From: Methylaequor sp002691245
GTDB lineage: Bacteria; Pseudomonadota; Alphaproteobacteria; Methylaequorales; Methylaequoraceae
Assembly: GCA_002691245.1 (NCBI GenBank)
Contig: NZHH01000034.1
Location: 1-8,289, forward strand
Length of the DNA: 8,289 bases
Direction: 5' to 3'
The notes under the pieces were generated by a model. That model did no database searches and was not told the origin of the DNA. It was given only the letters and a program-made list of their open reading frames with translations. How positions within the stretch are numbered: position 1 is the stretch's first letter; every line of letters begins with the position of its first letter. Below are positions 7,138-8,289 of this stretch, piece after piece. The position numbers and the translations under genes were made by a program.

Positions 7138-8085
7138 ATGAAACTTAGTAATTCAATTTCAATATCGTCCATAAACAAACTGAAAAGAAATTTCTTATTA
7201 AAGAAAGAAATTATAAAAAAAAATTTTTTATTAAAAAACAAACCCTTTAGCTGTTGTAAAGAAAATAGCCAAAATGTAGATAGTTTGGTTTGCGATTTAT
7301 TTGAAATTTTAAAATCAACAGACAATCAACTCAATGATAAAATAAGTATATGTGCAGTTGGTGGATATGGAAGACAATTATTAGCCCCCTATTCAGATAT
7401 AGATGTTTTATTCTTATACGATCAAAAATTTGATAAGAGCGATCTTAATGTTTTTATTCAGAATTTTCTTTATCCCCTTTGGGATCTTGGACTAAAGATT
7501 GGATATGCGGTAAGAAGTATTGAAGAAGCTAAATATTTTTCAAGAACAGATCATGTTATTCAAACATCAATGCTTGAATCCAGGTTGATCAGCGGTAATA
7601 AAAAAATGTACTTAAGAGTTTTGGAAGATTTTAAAGAGGAAATTAAAGAATCTGGTTTTAATTTAATAAAAGAAAAAATTAATGAAAGAAGAAAAAGAAT
7701 TGAAAAAATTGGTTACGATTATTTTAAAAACGAACCAAACCTTAAAGAAAATGCAGGGTCAATTCGTGATATAAATTTAATTTTTTGGATTTTATGTGTA
7801 TACAAAATTCTTAATCATACACATTCAGCTATAATTTTAGACATACTAACTTCTAAAGAAGAAAAAAAACTAAAATCATCCTTTGAATTTTTATTACTTC
7901 TTAGATGTCATTTACATTATCAAAGCGGAAGATTAAATGATGTTTTATCATTTGATTATCAGTTTGCAATATCAAAAAAAATTTTTTCAAATTTGAAGTT
8001 AAAAAATGACGAGAATAAGAATATTTTTGTTGAAAGATTGATGAAAGAATATTTTTTTCACATAAGAACCATAAAAAACCCTTGA
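7138..8085 (+). CDS. glnD: PII uridylyltransferase/uridylyl-removing enzyme GlnD, N-terminal part, cut by a chimeric joint
   Basis: GlnD adds UMP to PII proteins in low nitrogen and removes it when glutamine is high. The 315 residues here cover only the nucleotidyltransferase third; full GlnD is about 850-950. The active-site signature is GGYGRQLLAPYSDIDVLFLYD (from 75), with the metal ligands in SDID (86-89). NLKENAGSIRDINLIFWI (201-218) corresponds to the usual KEGxGGLRDL motif, with AGS in place of the common GGL. FLLLLRCHLHYQSGRLNDVLSFD (251-273) and VERLMKEYFFHIRTIKN (298-314) are typical GlnD segments just before the region that links to the HD domain. Similarity ends at Asn314 (8077-8079); the final Pro and TGA come from foreign sequence, so this is not a natural stop. 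The HD and ACT domains are missing. It starts 3 bases after mutS, suggesting co-transcription. Confidence 0.9.
   Translation: MKLSNSISISSINKLKRNFLLKKEIIKKNFLLKNKPFSCCKENSQNVDSLVCDLFEILKSTDNQLNDKISICAVGGYGRQLLAPYSDIDVLFLYDQKFDKSDLNVFIQNFLYPLWDLGLKIGYAVRSIEEAKYFSRTDHVIQTSMLESRLISGNKKMYLRVLEDFKEEIKESGFNLIKEKINERRKRIEKIGYDYFKNEPNLKENAGSIRDINLIFWILCVYKILNHTHSAIILDILTSKEEKKLKSSFEFLLLLRCHLHYQSGRLNDVLSFDYQFAISKKIFSNLKLKNDENKNIFVERLMKEYFFHIRTIKNP
8059..8082. other. Chimeric junction between bacterial glnD and eukaryotic dynein sequence
   Basis: Read on the plus strand, GlnD similarity continues to about 8079. Read on the minus strand, dynein-like similarity (VFYGSY, compare the ILYGDF motif of dyneins) continues down to about 8062. 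Roughly 18 bases are thus explained by both genes, as expected for a join at a short chance overlap. GC rises from about 23% before to about 38% after. Confidence 0.8.
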
Positions 8086-8289
8086 CTTTGGCATTACATT
8101 ATCCCAATTTAGACTTTCACATTCTTTATTAATTTCGTTTTTAAGGGCTTCGTCGAACCACTTTGTGTCGTCTGTATTTATCAAGCGATCTTGAAAGACC
8201 CTTCGACACTCATGCACCCACAATCGTGCGAATGATTCATTTGTTAGAATATGTTTCGAATCACACATTAACAAGCCTTGAAATACTCC
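8062..8289 (-). CDS. Fragment of a eukaryotic dynein heavy chain (AAA3 lid leading towards AAA4)
   Basis: The minus-strand frame is open from the window edge and reads GVFQGLLMCDSKHI, then RLWVHECRRVFQDRLINTDDTKWF, then VFYGSY: 76 residues. VFQGLL followed about 15 residues later by RLWVHE..RVF.DRL is a hallmark of dynein heavy chains, in the lid after the third AAA module; the later (I/V)(L/F)(Y/F)G(D/S)(F/Y) motif lies just ahead of AAA4. The spacing of all three elements fits the family. Dynein heavy chains are ~4,000-residue microtubule motors of cilia and cytoplasm, absent from bacteria. No start or stop belongs to this piece; the frame that runs on to 7999 is antisense glnD. Base composition (about 38% GC) differs from the bacterial genes. 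The source is probably a protist or other eukaryote in the same sample. Axonemal versus cytoplasmic type cannot be decided. Confidence 0.85.

Noticed and set aside
7999..8274. A 91-codon minus-strand open frame with a TTG start
   Set aside because: Only its upstream part (down to about 8062) is real, as a dynein fragment that actually continues beyond the window edge; the rest is antisense to glnD. It is not a bacterial gene with that start and stop.
8062..8289. Horizontal transfer of a dynein gene into a bacterium
   Set aside because: The piece is only 76 residues, reaches the contig end, sits inside what should be glnD, and meets it at a short shared overlap. A chimeric joint explains all of this more simply.
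1..8289. CRISPR arrays, tRNA/rRNA genes, insertion sequences, defence systems
   Set aside because: I saw no regularly spaced repeats, tRNA-like cloverleaf sequences, transposase motifs or terminal inverted repeats on either strand.

Overview
This window is a very AT-rich bacterial contig (about 23% GC in the mutS and glnD lines I counted) that joins an unrelated eukaryotic fragment over its last ~220 bases. The bacterial part looks like a low-GC, probably marine, alphaproteobacterium. This rests on the mutS-glnD gene pair, an alphaproteobacterial-type PhoR, and an adjacent glycosyltransferase/metallophosphoesterase pair of the Agt-PlcP kind known from rhizobia and SAR11. The exact lineage is inferred and not proven.

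Layout. Positions 1-630 (minus) hold the N-terminal 210 residues of a GT4 glycosyltransferase (Agt-like). Positions 627-1443 (minus) hold a PlcP-type metallophosphoesterase that overlaps agt by 4 bases (ATGA) and carries one apparent frameshift. A strong hairpin terminator (1522-1548) separates this pair from a complete phosphate-selective porin (1580-3004, minus). The porin is preceded by a good Pho-box candidate. Positions 3145-4419 (minus) encode the sensor kinase PhoR. Thirty-nine bases away and divergent, mutS (4459-7134, plus) and glnD (from 7138, plus) form a tight pair. glnD breaks off near 8079 and the sequence continues as a minus-strand piece of a dynein heavy chain.

How the genes work together. 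The left half reads as a phosphate-starvation module. PhoR would sense low phosphate, and the porin would admit phosphate through the outer membrane. PlcP would strip phosphate head groups from membrane phospholipids, and Agt would glycosylate the resulting diacylglycerol, giving phosphorus-free membrane lipids. Pho-box-like sites upstream of both the porin and plcP support co-regulation. mutS (mismatch repair) and glnD (PII uridylyltransferase, nitrogen control) are housekeeping genes in a common alphaproteobacterial arrangement.

Sequence quality. Ns are dense between 339 and 1171 and sparse elsewhere. Inside agt and plcP they fall preferentially on third codon positions, so they look like strain polymorphism collapsed into a consensus. 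The preferred phase changes exactly where the plcP frame changes, which argues that the frameshift is an assembly artefact. The glnD/dynein join is best read as a chimeric assembly or amplification joint.
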